Part shown: positions 8,948 through 18,330 of the stretch, piece after piece
Numbering within the stretch: position 1 is the first letter of the stretch
How the letters are laid out: each line of letters starts with the position of its first letter
Assembly: GCA_002239085.1 (NCBI GenBank)
Contig: MPNP01000012.1
Location: 1-49,389 of the forward strand
DNA from: Rhodobacteraceae bacterium bin131
GTDB lineage: Bacteria > Pseudomonadota > Alphaproteobacteria > Rhodobacterales > Rhodobacteraceae
Reading direction: 5' to 3'
DNA: 49,389 nt
The notes under the pieces: generated by a model
Told to the model about the DNA's origin: nothing
Database searches by the model: none
Seen by the model: only the letters and a program-made list of their open reading frames with translations
Program-made: the position numbers and the translations under genes

Positions 8948-9531
8948 AAATTATTGGTATAACCGGTTCAATCGGTACCGGCAAGTCAACTGTATTGGGG
9001 ATTTTTTCAGCTGAGGGAATTCCGGGGTGGCAAGCAGATGAAGCCGTCAGCCAAATATATCAAAGCAACACCGAGGTCCAGAAAGAAATTCAAAATCTCT
9101 TTGGTCGTTCTTCCGTTGGCCAAAATGGTGTTAAGAAAAACAAGCTAAAAGAAATTTTAAGCTCTCAGCCCGAACTCATAAAACCCTTGGAAAATATTGT
9201 CCATCCGAAAGTGAAAGAACATCGACAGAAATTTATTGATGCATGTCACCAATTAAATTCACCCCTTGTGGTATTAGAGATTCCACTTCTGTTTGAAACG
9301 GGAATTGACAAGGAAGTTGATTATGTTATCGTCGTTACGGCTTCCCCAGAAGTGCAATTAAAACGTATGAGGGAAAGAAAAGGTATGAATGAAGAATGGT
9401 TTGCAAAAATTCAGGAATGGCAAATGGATAATACAGTTAAAATCCAGAAATCTGACTTCATCGTAACTTCAGACACACATGCCGATACACGGTCACAAAT
9501 ACGATTAATCATTAAAGAATTAACCCATTGA
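8944..9531 (+). CDS. coaE: Dephospho-CoA kinase
   Basis: A 195-residue P-loop kinase that phosphorylates dephospho-CoA at the 3'-ribose hydroxyl, the last step of coenzyme A synthesis. The P-loop GITGSIGTGKST is at residues 4-15. HPKVKEHRQ and the VLEIPLLFETG motif are typical, followed by VVTASPEVQLKRMRER. Length is normal. It overlaps aroE by 4 bp (ATGA) and dnaQ follows within 15 bp. Confidence 0.95.
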   Translation: MKIIGITGSIGTGKSTVLGIFSAEGIPGWQADEAVSQIYQSNTEVQKEIQNLFGRSSVGQNGVKKNKLKEILSSQPELIKPLENIVHPKVKEHRQKFIDACHQLNSPLVVLEIPLLFETGIDKEVDYVIVVTASPEVQLKRMRERKGMNEEWFAKIQEWQMDNTVKIQKSDFIVTSDTHADTRSQIRLIIKELTH

Positions 9532-9546
9532 TTGAGGAACAAAAGA

Positions 9547-10245
9547 GTGCGGGAACTTATTCTTGATACAGAAACGACAGGATTGAATGTTCCTGAAAAC
9601 CGAATCATTGAACTAGGTTTTGTTGAGCATCTTAACGGCAGCCCAACGGGCTTAGAATATCAACAATTTTTTAACCCCGAGATGGCCATACATGAAGACG
9701 CAAAAAAAGTTCATGGTATTGGCGACGAAGATCTTCAAGATATGCCGTTATTTGCCGATAAGGTTGAGGAACTATTGGAATATTTTAAAGAGGCAAAATT
9801 GGTGGTCCACAATGCTGAATTTGATATTGCCTTTATCAATAAAGAACTGGAATATTGTAATAAGCCCCCCATTTTAAGTCATCAGGTCATTGATACCTTA
9901 GATCTTGCTCGAAGGATGCTGCCTGAAAAGGGTCACCACTCGCTTGATGCGTTGTGTAATCACTTTAAGATAGATCTCTCCAAGCGGACAAAGCACGGAG
10001 CATTGTTAGATGCTCAATACCTTTCGGAAATTTATATTCGGCTTAAACAAGAAGAGGCTCCTGATCTCATTGAGTCAAATATAGACTCGCTTTTAAGCAA
10101 CTCAGCTCGTAAAAGACGGCACTCCAAACGGTTAGTTAGGATAGGAAGTCAGATAACTGAAGCTGAAGCCGAAGCCCATGAGAATTATGTTGCCAGCCAA
10201 CTTGGAGCGAATTCTATTTGGACGCAATATAGAGTCAATAAATGA
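9547..10245 (+). CDS. dnaQ: DNA polymerase III epsilon subunit (3'-5' exonuclease)
   Basis: A 232-residue proofreading exonuclease subunit of the replicative polymerase. ExoI is LDTETTGLN, ExoII is VVHNAEFDIAFINKEL, and ExoIII is KHGALLDAQYLSEIY with the expected His and Asp. GTG at 9547 is chosen, because TGAGGAA lies 7 bp upstream and the protein then begins MRELILDTETTG like its relatives; a TTG at 9532 is possible but would lack a ribosome site. In many alphaproteobacteria secB follows; here xsc does. Confidence 0.95.
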   Translation: MRELILDTETTGLNVPENRIIELGFVEHLNGSPTGLEYQQFFNPEMAIHEDAKKVHGIGDEDLQDMPLFADKVEELLEYFKEAKLVVHNAEFDIAFINKELEYCNKPPILSHQVIDTLDLARRMLPEKGHHSLDALCNHFKIDLSKRTKHGALLDAQYLSEIYIRLKQEEAPDLIESNIDSLLSNSARKRRHSKRLVRIGSQITEAEAEAHENYVASQLGANSIWTQYRVNK

Positions 10246-10286
10246 TTCTTTGGAATTTTACTCAAAAGTTTAATTTCAGCCCCTAT

Positions 10287-10315
10287 TTGAAAGTTCACGG
10301 AGACAGAATTAAATT
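10287..10315 (+). promoter_or_regulatory. Candidate sigma-70 promoter for xsc-pta
   Basis: TTGAAA at 10287-10292 and TAAATT at 10310-10315 with a 17-bp spacer, 39 bp before the xsc start. This gives xsc-pta its own promoter instead of read-through from dnaQ. No operator was recognised. Confidence 0.45.
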
Positions 10316-10353
10316 ATTCTAAAATCATAATTCATAGTAGGAGGTATGAAATC

Positions 10354-12132
10354 ATGAGAATGACGACCGAGGAAGCCTTTGTAAAGGTATTACAAATGCA
10401 TGGAATTGAGCATGCGTTTGGTATAATTGGCTCAGCAATGATGCCGGTATCAGATCTCTTTCCTACCGCCGGTATTACGTTTTGGGATGCGGCACACGAA
10501 TGTAATGCGGGAATGTCAGCAGATGGGTACACACGGGCAACGGGTAAAATGTCAATGATGATTGCTCAAAACGGCCCTGGAGTAACGAACTTTGTCACCC
10601 CAGTTAAGACAGCGTATTGGAATCATACCCCGATCCTGCTTGTGACGCCCCAAGCGGCGAATAAAACAATCGGTCAGGGTGGCTTTCAAGAAATTGAACA
10701 AATGAAGCTCTTTGAAGATATGGTGTGCTATCAAGAAGAAGTCCGGGATCCATCACGCATGGCCGAAGTTCTCAATCGCGTTATTGAAAAGGCGTGGCGT
10801 GGCTGTGCACCTGCTCAAATTAATGTTCCTCGCGATTTCTGGACGCAAGTGATTGATATTGAACTTCCACAAACAGTAAAATTGGAGAGACCCCGGGGAG
10901 GCAAACAGGCCATTGAAAGAGCTGCAAGGCTGCTGTCTAAGGCTACGTTTCCAGTTATTCTAAACGGTGCGGGAGTGGTTCTAGGTAACGCACTTGAAGC
11001 GTCTGCCCGCCTCGCCGAAAAACTTCATGCTCCAGTATGTTGTGGCTACCAGCATAATGACGCGTTTCCAGGTGATCATTCTCTGGCTGTTGGGCCACTT
11101 GGTTATAACGGGTCTAAAGCGGCAATGGAACTCATTGCTAAAGCCGATGTCGTTTTGGCTTTAGGCACTCGTCTCAACCCGTTTTCGACCCTGCCAGGGT
11201 ATGGGCTAGACTACTGGCCCAAAGACGCGCAGATTATTCAAGTTGATATTAATGCCGACCGCATTGGCTTAACTAAGAAAGTGACAGTTGGTATCCAAGG
11301 AGATGCCAAACAGGTCGCTGAACAGATTCTTGATAATCTGACTGATTATGCTGGCAATGAAAACCGAGAAGTCAGGAAGCAAATTATTGCCAAAACTAAA
11401 TCACGGTGGCTCCAAACCTTGGCGTCTATGGATCACGAGGACGATGATGAAGGAACAACTTGGAATGTCAGAGCACGAGCCAAAGATCCTGAGCGAATGA
11501 GTCCACGAATGGCTTGGCGAGCCATTCAATCCGTTCTACCCATTGAAGCGGTCATATCGTCAGATATCGGGAATAATTGTGCGATTGGCAATGCCTACCC
11601 CACTTTCAAGGAAGGACGAAAATATCTTGCTCCTGGGCTCTTTGGTCCCTGTGGATATGGATTCCCGGCTATTATCGGAGCTAAAATTGGCTGTCCAGAA
11701 ACTCCTGTTGTGGGCTTTGCCGGTGATGGAGCATTTGGTATTTCCATGAATGAAATGACGGCTTGCGGGCGGGAAGAATGGCCGGGAATTACCATGGTCA
11801 TTTTCAGGAATTACCAGTGGGGAGCTGAAAAAAGAAATACCACTTTATGGTTTGAAGATAACTTTGTGGGCACTGAACTTGATCTCAAAGTCAGTTTCGC
11901 TAAAATCGCTGAAGGGTGCGGACTCAAAGGCATCCAAGTGCAGACTATGGATGAGCTTTCGCAGGCATTGAAAGCAGCCATAGAAGCTCAGATGGAGAAC
12001 AATGAAACGACGTTTATTGAAGTTATTCTCAATCAGGAACTGGGTGAACCATTCCGTCGTGATGCTATGAAGAAGCCTGAAGTCGTTGCTGGTATTGCTG
12101 AAGAGGACATGCGAGGGCAGGTTTTGGCATAG
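10354..12132 (+). CDS. xsc: Sulfoacetaldehyde acetyltransferase
   Basis: A 592-residue thiamine diphosphate enzyme that converts sulfoacetaldehyde and phosphate to acetyl phosphate and sulfite. It is the desulfonating step for taurine, isethionate and related sulfonates. The N-terminal domain has the cofactor-activating Glu in DAAHECNAGMSADGYTRATG. The C-terminal domain has the Mg-TPP motif GFAGDGAFGISMNEM followed by the FRNYQWGAEKRN segment, characteristic of Xsc rather than acetolactate synthase. A strong AGGAGG site precedes ATG 10354. The pta gene follows after 2 bp, which matches the pathway. No taurine deaminating enzyme or sulfite exporter is in the window. Confidence 0.92.
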   Translation: MRMTTEEAFVKVLQMHGIEHAFGIIGSAMMPVSDLFPTAGITFWDAAHECNAGMSADGYTRATGKMSMMIAQNGPGVTNFVTPVKTAYWNHTPILLVTPQAANKTIGQGGFQEIEQMKLFEDMVCYQEEVRDPSRMAEVLNRVIEKAWRGCAPAQINVPRDFWTQVIDIELPQTVKLERPRGGKQAIERAARLLSKATFPVILNGAGVVLGNALEASARLAEKLHAPVCCGYQHNDAFPGDHSLAVGPLGYNGSKAAMELIAKADVVLALGTRLNPFSTLPGYGLDYWPKDAQIIQVDINADRIGLTKKVTVGIQGDAKQVAEQILDNLTDYAGNENREVRKQIIAKTKSRWLQTLASMDHEDDDEGTTWNVRARAKDPERMSPRMAWRAIQSVLPIEAVISSDIGNNCAIGNAYPTFKEGRKYLAPGLFGPCGYGFPAIIGAKIGCPETPVVGFAGDGAFGISMNEMTACGREEWPGITMVIFRNYQWGAEKRNTTLWFEDNFVGTELDLKVSFAKIAEGCGLKGIQVQTMDELSQALKAAIEAQMENNETTFIEVILNQELGEPFRRDAMKKPEVVAGIAEEDMRGQVLA

Positions 12133-12134
12133 GA

Positions 12135-13157
12135 ATGTCAACAATTCCGATGCGGCACTCATTCTTAAAGGAATTATTTCAGCAGTTTAAAAAGAAACAC
12201 TGTCATATAGTTCTTTCAGAGGGCGAAGATGATCGTGTAATTGCAGCAGCTATATATGTTGCACAGGAGAGTCGTACGACAATCACTCTTCTCGGTCGCT
12301 CAGAAATAATCCTTTCCAAGATTAGTCACCACAAGCTCAGCTCGGCCATCAAGGTTGTTGACCCGGCACAAAGTGAGTTCATACCGGCTTATAGTGAAAC
12401 ATACTTTTCCCTTCGACAGCACAAGGGAATTACTCGTGAATTTGCAAGAAAGGCCGTCACACATCCGCTCAACTATGCGGCTATAATGGTTAAAGAAAAT
12501 CATGCTATGGGTACGATTGGTGGAGCGGTTTATACAACGGCTGATACCCTGCGAGCTGCCTTGCATGTGATTGGCCGCAAACCAGACACGGGGCATATTT
12601 CGTCGTTCTTTATTATGCTCCCTGAGACTGAAAAAACCCCGATTAAATCGCCTGTCCTGTTCGCCGATTGTGCCATGATTGTTGAACCAAGCGCTGAACA
12701 ATTGGCTGAAATCGGTTTGGCTGCTGGACACACCGCCGAGAAACTGCTTGGAACAAAGCCTCAGGTTGGCTTTCTAAGTTTTTCAACGGCCGGTAGTGGC
12801 AATCACCCCAATGTTGACAAGGTAAAAGAGGCACTGCAAATTGCCTGTTTGAAAAAGCCTAATTGGATTATTCCCCAAGAACTTCAATTCGATGCTGCAA
12901 TAGATCCTATTCTCAGGCGTAAGAAAGCCCCTAATCTTGAGTTTGAAGAATACCCCAATGTGTTTGTTTTCCCCAATCTTGAGGCCGGTAATATTGGCTA
13001 TAAAATTGCCGAAAGAATAGGCGGAATGGTTGCCGTGGGGCCAGTGCTTCAGGGTTTGGCCAAGCCCGCTAATGACTTATCGAGAGGTTGTCAGGTTGAT
13101 GATATCATCGCACTCATTGTTATTACTTGTCTGCAAGCTCAGACGGCGAATGATTAA
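12135..13157 (+). CDS. pta: Phosphate acetyltransferase
   Basis: A 340-residue enzyme transferring the acetyl group of acetyl phosphate to coenzyme A. It consists of the single PTA_PTB domain, without the DRTGG regulatory region of long enterobacterial Pta. Diagnostic segments are HIVLSEGEDDRVIAAA, GTIGGAVYTTADTLRAA, VGFLSFSTAGSG and PNLEAGNIGYKIAERIGG. Placed 2 bp after xsc, it completes the conversion of sulfoacetaldehyde carbon to acetyl-CoA. Its last 35 bp overlap the 3' end of the convergent fxsA. Confidence 0.93.
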   Translation: MSTIPMRHSFLKELFQQFKKKHCHIVLSEGEDDRVIAAAIYVAQESRTTITLLGRSEIILSKISHHKLSSAIKVVDPAQSEFIPAYSETYFSLRQHKGITREFARKAVTHPLNYAAIMVKENHAMGTIGGAVYTTADTLRAALHVIGRKPDTGHISSFFIMLPETEKTPIKSPVLFADCAMIVEPSAEQLAEIGLAAGHTAEKLLGTKPQVGFLSFSTAGSGNHPNVDKVKEALQIACLKKPNWIIPQELQFDAAIDPILRRKKAPNLEFEEYPNVFVFPNLEAGNIGYKIAERIGGMVAVGPVLQGLAKPANDLSRGCQVDDIIALIVITCLQAQTAND

Positions 13158-13629
13158 GTCGCTTGGGCTGGGCTTCTACTGATTCAGAAGGAGTGTCAGA
13201 ATCGACTTCAGTTGAAGGCACATCAATGGGAATTTCAGAATTATAATGAGTAAAAATATTTTCGGTTTTAAGGTGATATTTTCGAGCAACCAATTGAAAG
13301 ATCAACCGCAACATGAAGTTTCGTGTTATTGGAATCAAAAGCAAAAGGCCCATTAAGTCAGTCAAAAATCCTGGAATAATTAACAATAGTCCGCTCATTC
13401 CTTTTGCCAGGATTTGTACGACCGGATTCTCCAATTCATTGACATAATTGTGAATTTTAAAGAGGTTATCTATACTCAACGGAAACTGATAACGGAGTAG
13501 AAAACACCCGAAGAGTGCGGATAAAGCAATAAGAGCTAGAGTTGGCCAAATGCCAATGACGCCACCTAACTGAATAAATAAGGCAATTTCAATCAATGAA
13601 ACGGCGGTTAATATTAAAAAGAGCTTCAT
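13123..13629 (-). CDS. fxsA: FxsA family membrane protein
   Basis: A 168-residue cytoplasmic-membrane protein. FxsA in Escherichia coli relieves phage T7 exclusion by the F plasmid; its housekeeping role is unclear. The N-terminus has two hydrophobic helices (LFLILTAVSLIEIALFIQLGG then WPTLALIALSALFGCFLL). The family signature follows: a Gly-Leu-Leu-Leu-Ile-Ile-Pro-Gly-Phe-Leu-Thr-Asp motif at about 80-91. The C-terminal 60 residues are polar and low complexity. It is divergent from the Tim44-like gene, the usual alphaproteobacterial arrangement. Confidence 0.9.
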   Translation of the reverse strand: MKLFLILTAVSLIEIALFIQLGGVIGIWPTLALIALSALFGCFLLRYQFPLSIDNLFKIHNYVNELENPVVQILAKGMSGLLLIIPGFLTDLMGLLLLIPITRNFMLRLIFQLVARKYHLKTENIFTHYNSEIPIDVPSTEVDSDTPSESVEAQPKRLNHSPSELADK

Positions 13630-13745
13630 AGAGTTAAAAATCCTGTGTAATCTTACATTCTAGTATAGACATAATTCACCTTAATCACTAATTAAAAAGG
13701 GTAGTAGTGTTTGAAAACATAATCGTCATTTAGCAGGTTTAATAA

Positions 13746-14393
13746 ATGTCCCCAGTTTTACAGTTGTTGATATTGGCAGGTATTGCCCTCTTCCTCATTT
13801 TTAAACTCCGGGGATTATTAGGCACAAGAGACGGGTTTGAAGGACCGGCAAAAAGCAATTATACCATTGACCAACCAAGCCGAGAAGTCCAGCCTGAAGA
13901 AGAGAAAGTTGATCAAGATATAATTGATTTTGTTTCGCCTGACTCGGTTGAAGCCAAGTCTCTTGCGGCCATGAAAAAAATTGATCAACAATTCGTTGTT
14001 CGAGACTTCCTAGAAGGGGCCACAAAGGCCTATGAGTGGATATTATCCTCTTTTGGCAAAGGGCAAATTGAAGATCTCAAACCATTTTTATCCGCCGAAG
14101 TGTTCGAATCCTTTAAATCGGGAGTTGAGCAACGCGATCCGGTCCATAATTTTATCGTCGAAATTGAACGTGTTAAAGCCAAGATTATTGCGGATGTTAA
14201 ATTTGATGAACAGTCCCATAGTGCTGAAATCACAGTTGAGTTTGTCAGTGATTTATACTCCTATGTGGAGGATGAAAGTGGTGAAGTCATTGATGGAGAC
14301 AAGAACAATTCTGTGAGTCAAACGGAAGAATGGACATTTTCGCGAGTTATGGGAAGTAAAGATCCGAACTGGAAGCTTGTTGCAACCAGCTAA
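13746..14393 (+). CDS. Tim44-like domain membrane-anchored protein
   Basis: A 215-residue protein with one N-terminal membrane helix (VLQLLILAGIALFLIFKLRGLLGTRDG), a charged linker, and a C-terminal Tim44-like domain from about residue 80 (FLEGATKAYEWILSSFGKG, then ITVEFVSDLYSYVEDESGEV and a WTFSR segment). Alphaproteobacterial relatives (TimA) are related to mitochondrial Tim44. In many relatives this gene lies between fxsA and an mltA-smr pair; here mltA is missing and an Smr gene follows after about 40 bp. Confidence 0.88.
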   Translation: MSPVLQLLILAGIALFLIFKLRGLLGTRDGFEGPAKSNYTIDQPSREVQPEEEKVDQDIIDFVSPDSVEAKSLAAMKKIDQQFVVRDFLEGATKAYEWILSSFGKGQIEDLKPFLSAEVFESFKSGVEQRDPVHNFIVEIERVKAKIIADVKFDEQSHSAEITVEFVSDLYSYVEDESGEVIDGDKNNSVSQTEEWTFSRVMGSKDPNWKLVATS

Positions 14394-14433
14394 TATGAAT
14401 CGAATTATTCTATTTTAATGGCAGTTAAAGATC

Positions 14434-15186
14434 ATGCCTTCCGATGGGGACAAGAACCTTTCGCAATTAGACTGTCTTGTTTGGGAGCAATATTGCCAGT
14501 CAACCGAATTAGAATTTAAAGAAGGCACTCCACAAAAAAAAGTTCCCGGCAAGACAATCAAAACAATCAAAGCGCAGGTCAAGCAGGGATGCACATCAAC
14601 GTCTAGATTAAATACCGAGTACGCGAAGGATATTACTCAGGCTGACCGCAGCGATTGGAACGCTTTCATTGGAGGGAATCAACCTGTTATTTTCAAAGGA
14701 GATACACAAGCTCCAAAACACCGTACTCAACGGAAACCCAATTATATTGAAAAGCGACCCTCGTTCCCTTGGAAAAGAAAATATCCTGATAATCACCAAC
14801 CCAGTACAAAATCACGGATTGATCCAAAGATTCTCAATAAACTTAACAATGGAGAACTGAAGCCAGAAGGTGAAATTGATTTACACCACCGGACTCAAGC
14901 CGAGGCCGAAATTGAAGTAACTCAATTCGTATTACGGTCTCATCGAGAGGGGAAAAGGCTGATTCTCATCATCACAGGTCGAGGTCTGCATACTCAAGGG
15001 AATGATTGCAAAGGAATATTATCCCAGTACATTCCGATTCTTCTTGAACGCGAACCTTTGGTTTCCAAGATACTTCACGTTCAACATGCGCACAACCGGC
15101 ATGGGGGTAAAGGGGCATACTACTGCTACCTCAAGCGATTAAGAAATGGCACCAAGCCACGAATTCGCCCTTCTGGGAGATTCTAA
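14434..15186 (+). CDS. Smr-domain protein (putative nuclease/DNA-binding)
   Basis: A 250-residue protein. The first ~140 residues are basic and poorly conserved. The C-terminal Smr domain begins near residue 145 with EIDLHHRTQAEAEIEVTQF (the family LDLHG motif, here DLHHRT) and contains LILIITGRGLHTQ (the TGxG motif), then KILHVQHAHNRHGGKGAYYCYLK. Smr domains bind nucleic acid, and some nick DNA or cleave RNA at stalled ribosomes; which applies here cannot be told. It follows the Tim44-like gene and converges on infB. Confidence 0.88.
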   Translation: MPSDGDKNLSQLDCLVWEQYCQSTELEFKEGTPQKKVPGKTIKTIKAQVKQGCTSTSRLNTEYAKDITQADRSDWNAFIGGNQPVIFKGDTQAPKHRTQRKPNYIEKRPSFPWKRKYPDNHQPSTKSRIDPKILNKLNNGELKPEGEIDLHHRTQAEAEIEVTQFVLRSHREGKRLILIITGRGLHTQGNDCKGILSQYIPILLEREPLVSKILHVQHAHNRHGGKGAYYCYLKRLRNGTKPRIRPSGRF

Positions 15187-15209
15187 GTGCTGATAAGTTA
15201 GGTAAGAAA

Positions 15210-15225
15210 CGGCTGAACAAAGCCG
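15210..15225 (-). terminator. Candidate intrinsic terminator after infB
   Basis: On the minus strand CGGCT-TTGTTC-AGCCG forms a short 5-bp stem followed by TTTCTT, 5 bp beyond the infB stop. The stem is short and the T-tract interrupted, so this is only a candidate. It suggests the operon ends at infB without rbfA-truB-rpsO-pnp. Confidence 0.4.
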
Positions 15226-15230
15226 GAAAA

Positions 15231-17690
15231 TCAGAGAGTTTGTTGAATCTCTTCTTCCTCAAACACTTCGATAATGTCACCGATTTTTATATTTGAGTAA
15301 TTCTCAAAGGCCATACCACACTCTTGACCTGATACCACCTCGTTCACTTCATCTTGAAAACGCTTCAAGGTTTTTAATTTTCCTTCATGGATGACAACAT
15401 TATCTCGAAGAAGGCGGACTTTGGCAGAGCGTTTTACGGTTCCATCGGTTACCATGCAGCCCGCAACCATTCCGGCACCAGTAATTTTGAAGGTCTCCAG
15501 AATTTTTGCATTGCCCAAAAAGATTTCGTTAATTTTTACATCAAGAAGGCCCGAGGCCATGGACGTGATATCCTCAACAAGGCGGTAAATGACAGAATAA
15601 TAGCGTAACACAAGGTCTCGCTTTGTTGCCGCTAGACGAGCCGATGGTGTGCCACGAACATTAAAGCCAATTAAATATGCACCACTGGAAGCCGCCAAGG
15701 ATACGTCAGATTCTGTAATGGCTCCGACTCCAGAATGGATAATGCGGACTTGGACTTCTTCGTTACCGATTTTTGTCAAAGCTTGATTAATGGCCTCAGC
15801 CGAACCCTGTACATCGGCTTTAATGACGAGTTGAAGATCCTTTGTTGGGTGAGTGCCCTGTAGCATGTTCTCAAGAGTGACAACAGTCGGAGCCGAGGCA
15901 AAAGCATCTTTTGATGATTGCTGCCGAAACCGTGCAATCTCACGGGCTTGAGCTTCATTTTCGACGACATTTAAGACATCACCAGCATGGGGTGTTCCAT
16001 TGATTCCTAATACTTCAACCGGCGTGGACGGACCCGCGGTATCAATGCGCGTTCTTTGGTCGTCAATCAAAGCTCGCACTTTGCCCCACTGTTCGCCAAC
16101 AACGAAAATATCGCCACGCTTGAGGGTGCCATGCTGAACAAGTAAAGTAGCCACAGGTCCTCGCCCAACATCCAACTTGGCTTCAATTACAGTGCCTTGA
16201 GCAACTCTGTCAGGATTTGCCTTAAGTTCCATGAGCTCAGCTTGCAGGGTAATGGTTTCAAGTAATTCATTAATACCCTCATTTTTGAGTGCTGAAATCT
16301 CAACATCCAGTACATCTCCCGATAGTTTTTCAACAACAATATCATGTTGGAGGAGTTGATTTCTGACCTTATCGGGATCAGCATTCGGCCGGTCGCATTT
16401 GTTAATCGCTATGATAATCGGTGCTTTAGCTGCTTTAGCGTGGTTGATTGCTTCGATTGTTTGGGGCATTACAGCATCGTCTGCGGCAACTACAATCACG
16501 GCGATGTCAGTCACGTTGGCGCCGCGCTCGCGCATTGCAGTAAAGGCGGCATGACCGGGTGTATCAAGAAAGGTCAGTTTATGCCCGGCATCGGTGGCAA
16601 CCTGATAAGCTCCGATATGTTGGGTTATGCCACCTTCTTCCCCAGCCGCAATATTGGTTTTGCGGATTGTATCAAGTAGCGTTGTTTTACCATGGTCCAC
16701 ATGACCCATAACGGCTATAACGGGATAACGTTGTTTGAGGTCTTGTGGGTCATCTTTCACTGACTCGATGACATCTTCCACATCAGCATCAGCCACCCGG
16801 ACAACATTATGTCCAAAATCATCAATGATAATTTCGGCTGTTGCAGCATCAATAGTTTGGTTCTGAGTCACCATTATTCCATATTCAATGAGTTTTTTAA
16901 CTACATCGGCAGATCGTTCAGACATACGATTAGCCAGCTCTTGAACAACAATGGTTTCGGGGAGTTGTACGTCCCTTATGACCTTCTCTCGGGGTTGGAT
17001 GGTTACGTCCTGAATAATTTGGCGACGTCGTCTTTCCTCGCGGCGAAGGAAGGCCGCCCGCGATTTTGGTCGAAATCCATCATCATCGTCATCAAGTGCG
17101 ACTTGGGGTAAAAACTTTTTTGGTTTTTTCTTTTGGTCAGAGGGGCGACCAGTATCTTCAACAGTGTCGTTCCCACGAGAGCGCTTTTTTCGTTTCGTTT
17201 CCCCGTCTGATTTTGTCGCTTGATCATCCGTTCGCAGGGTTGGTTTTTTTGAATCATCCTGGACCGGTTCTTCTTTGGCTTTTGCCGGTTCTACTTCCGT
17301 TTGATCTTCATTTTTGTGTTCTTGCTCAAGTCGTTCTTGCTCAAGTCGCTCCTGGGCTTCTTTTAATTTTTGGAGTTCAATTTCTTGTTTGAGGCGAGCT
17401 TCTTCGGCTTCTTTGGCTTTTCTGGCAGCCTCAAAGCGGCGATTTAAAGTATCTTGATCCTCAATCCGATTTTTTTCTTGGGTGTTCTTGGTCGCATTAA
17501 GATGCTTACGGTTGGGAGGAGGAGAACGTTTATAGTTACCGGACGGTACCTTGGGAGTGAAAGGATTTTTTCTGTTCGACCCACTCGGAGCTAACACTTC
17601 TTTCGTAGAGCGGTTATGAGGAACCTGCTGACGTGGTGTACCGCTTGTTCGTGCATCCACCTTCAAGCTGAGGGTTTTTTTATTACCCAT
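15231..17690 (-). CDS. infB: Translation initiation factor IF-2
   Basis: An 819-residue GTPase that places initiator tRNA on the 30S subunit. The N-terminal ~220 residues are charged, with a coiled-coil stretch rich in Glu and Lys (about 85-130). The IF2_N motif follows ([20 protein letters not shown]). The G domain has G1 [16 protein letters not shown]3 DTPGHAAF and G4 NKCD; beta-barrel domains fill the C-terminus, ending in an acidic tail. It is the last gene of rimP-nusA-ylxR-infB and ends convergently with the Smr gene. Confidence 0.97.
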   Translation of the reverse strand: MGNKKTLSLKVDARTSGTPRQQVPHNRSTKEVLAPSGSNRKNPFTPKVPSGNYKRSPPPNRKHLNATKNTQEKNRIEDQDTLNRRFEAARKAKEAEEARLKQEIELQKLKEAQERLEQERLEQEHKNEDQTEVEPAKAKEEPVQDDSKKPTLRTDDQATKSDGETKRKKRSRGNDTVEDTGRPSDQKKKPKKFLPQVALDDDDDGFRPKSRAAFLRREERRRRQIIQDVTIQPREKVIRDVQLPETIVVQELANRMSERSADVVKKLIEYGIMVTQNQTIDAATAEIIIDDFGHNVVRVADADVEDVIESVKDDPQDLKQRYPVIAVMGHVDHGKTTLLDTIRKTNIAAGEEGGITQHIGAYQVATDAGHKLTFLDTPGHAAFTAMRERGANVTDIAVIVVAADDAVMPQTIEAINHAKAAKAPIIIAINKCDRPNADPDKVRNQLLQHDIVVEKLSGDVLDVEISALKNEGINELLETITLQAELMELKANPDRVAQGTVIEAKLDVGRGPVATLLVQHGTLKRGDIFVVGEQWGKVRALIDDQRTRIDTAGPSTPVEVLGINGTPHAGDVLNVVENEAQAREIARFRQQSSKDAFASAPTVVTLENMLQGTHPTKDLQLVIKADVQGSAEAINQALTKIGNEEVQVRIIHSGVGAITESDVSLAASSGAYLIGFNVRGTPSARLAATKRDLVLRYYSVIYRLVEDITSMASGLLDVKINEIFLGNAKILETFKITGAGMVAGCMVTDGTVKRSAKVRLLRDNVVIHEGKLKTLKRFQDEVNEVVSGQECGMAFENYSNIKIGDIIEVFEEEEIQQTL

Positions 17691-17739
17691 ACAGTTAAGT
17701 TACCCTTCTTTAAATATCCGTAGCAATTTCAGACCGCCT

Positions 17740-18330
17740 TTAGACAGATCTCATGACACTGAGCCGTCGGGCAGCAAGCGAAATGCCTTCAACTAATCCA
17801 CCAGGCCGAACCCCCAAATACATCACGATATCCTTACCCAAAACTTTTCCTTGCTCTGTGGAGGACAAGCAATTGAATACATGAAACTGCCTTTGGGCAG
17901 TTATAATCTTACTAAACTGCCTTTCAGAGCCGTCAGAACCATGGAACAAGATGATGATTTTATTGGCTCGAACTTCACTCTGAACACGTTCAAACCCTGC
18001 AATCAACAAACCGGATTTGCGGGCAATAGCCAGCAAACCAACCAAACGCTCTACCAATCCACACTCAACCTTATATAACAAATTATCAGGAATTTCAATA
18101 TGTTTTCGGGCTGCACGACTAAAGATATTCTTGGCAATAGCCCTTTCGAGATTGTTTGAGGTGCAATACATCCATAATCCTCGCCCAGGTAATTTACCAA
18201 ATATGTCCGGGACGATATTGCCTTGGGGGTCGGTTATGAACTTTACCAATTCACTTTGGTGCCGCTTTTCGCCAGTAACAATACAGGTCCGAATACCCGT
18301 TTCATGACTCTTCGGTTTGCCCCGGCTCAT
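17740..18330 (-). CDS. YlxR/DUF448 plus L7Ae-like RNA-binding protein
   Basis: A 196-residue protein with an N-terminal YlxR domain (RTCIVTGEKRHQSELVKFI, then LPGRGLWMYC) and a C-terminal L7Ae/L30e-like domain from about residue 90 (LLAIARKSGLLIAGFERVQSEVRANKIIILFHGSDGS). This fusion is usual in alphaproteobacteria. The start ATG at 18330 (MSRGKPKS) is chosen for its GGAGG site 6 bp upstream; longer in-frame starts lie inside nusA. The start overlaps the nusA end by 29 bp, implying coupled translation. Confidence 0.92.
   Translation of the reverse strand: MSRGKPKSHETGIRTCIVTGEKRHQSELVKFITDPQGNIVPDIFGKLPGRGLWMYCTSNNLERAIAKNIFSRAARKHIEIPDNLLYKVECGLVERLVGLLAIARKSGLLIAGFERVQSEVRANKIIILFHGSDGSERQFSKIITAQRQFHVFNCLSSTEQGKVLGKDIVMYLGVRPGGLVEGISLAARRLSVMRSV

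Noticed and set aside
13123-13157. Overlap of pta and fxsA 3' ends as an antisense regulatory device
   Set aside because: A 35-bp convergent overlap is common in compact genomes and needs no special role.
14095-14115. TTCGAATC resembling a tRNA T-loop
   Set aside because: It lies inside the Tim44-like gene and has no acceptor or anticodon stem around it.
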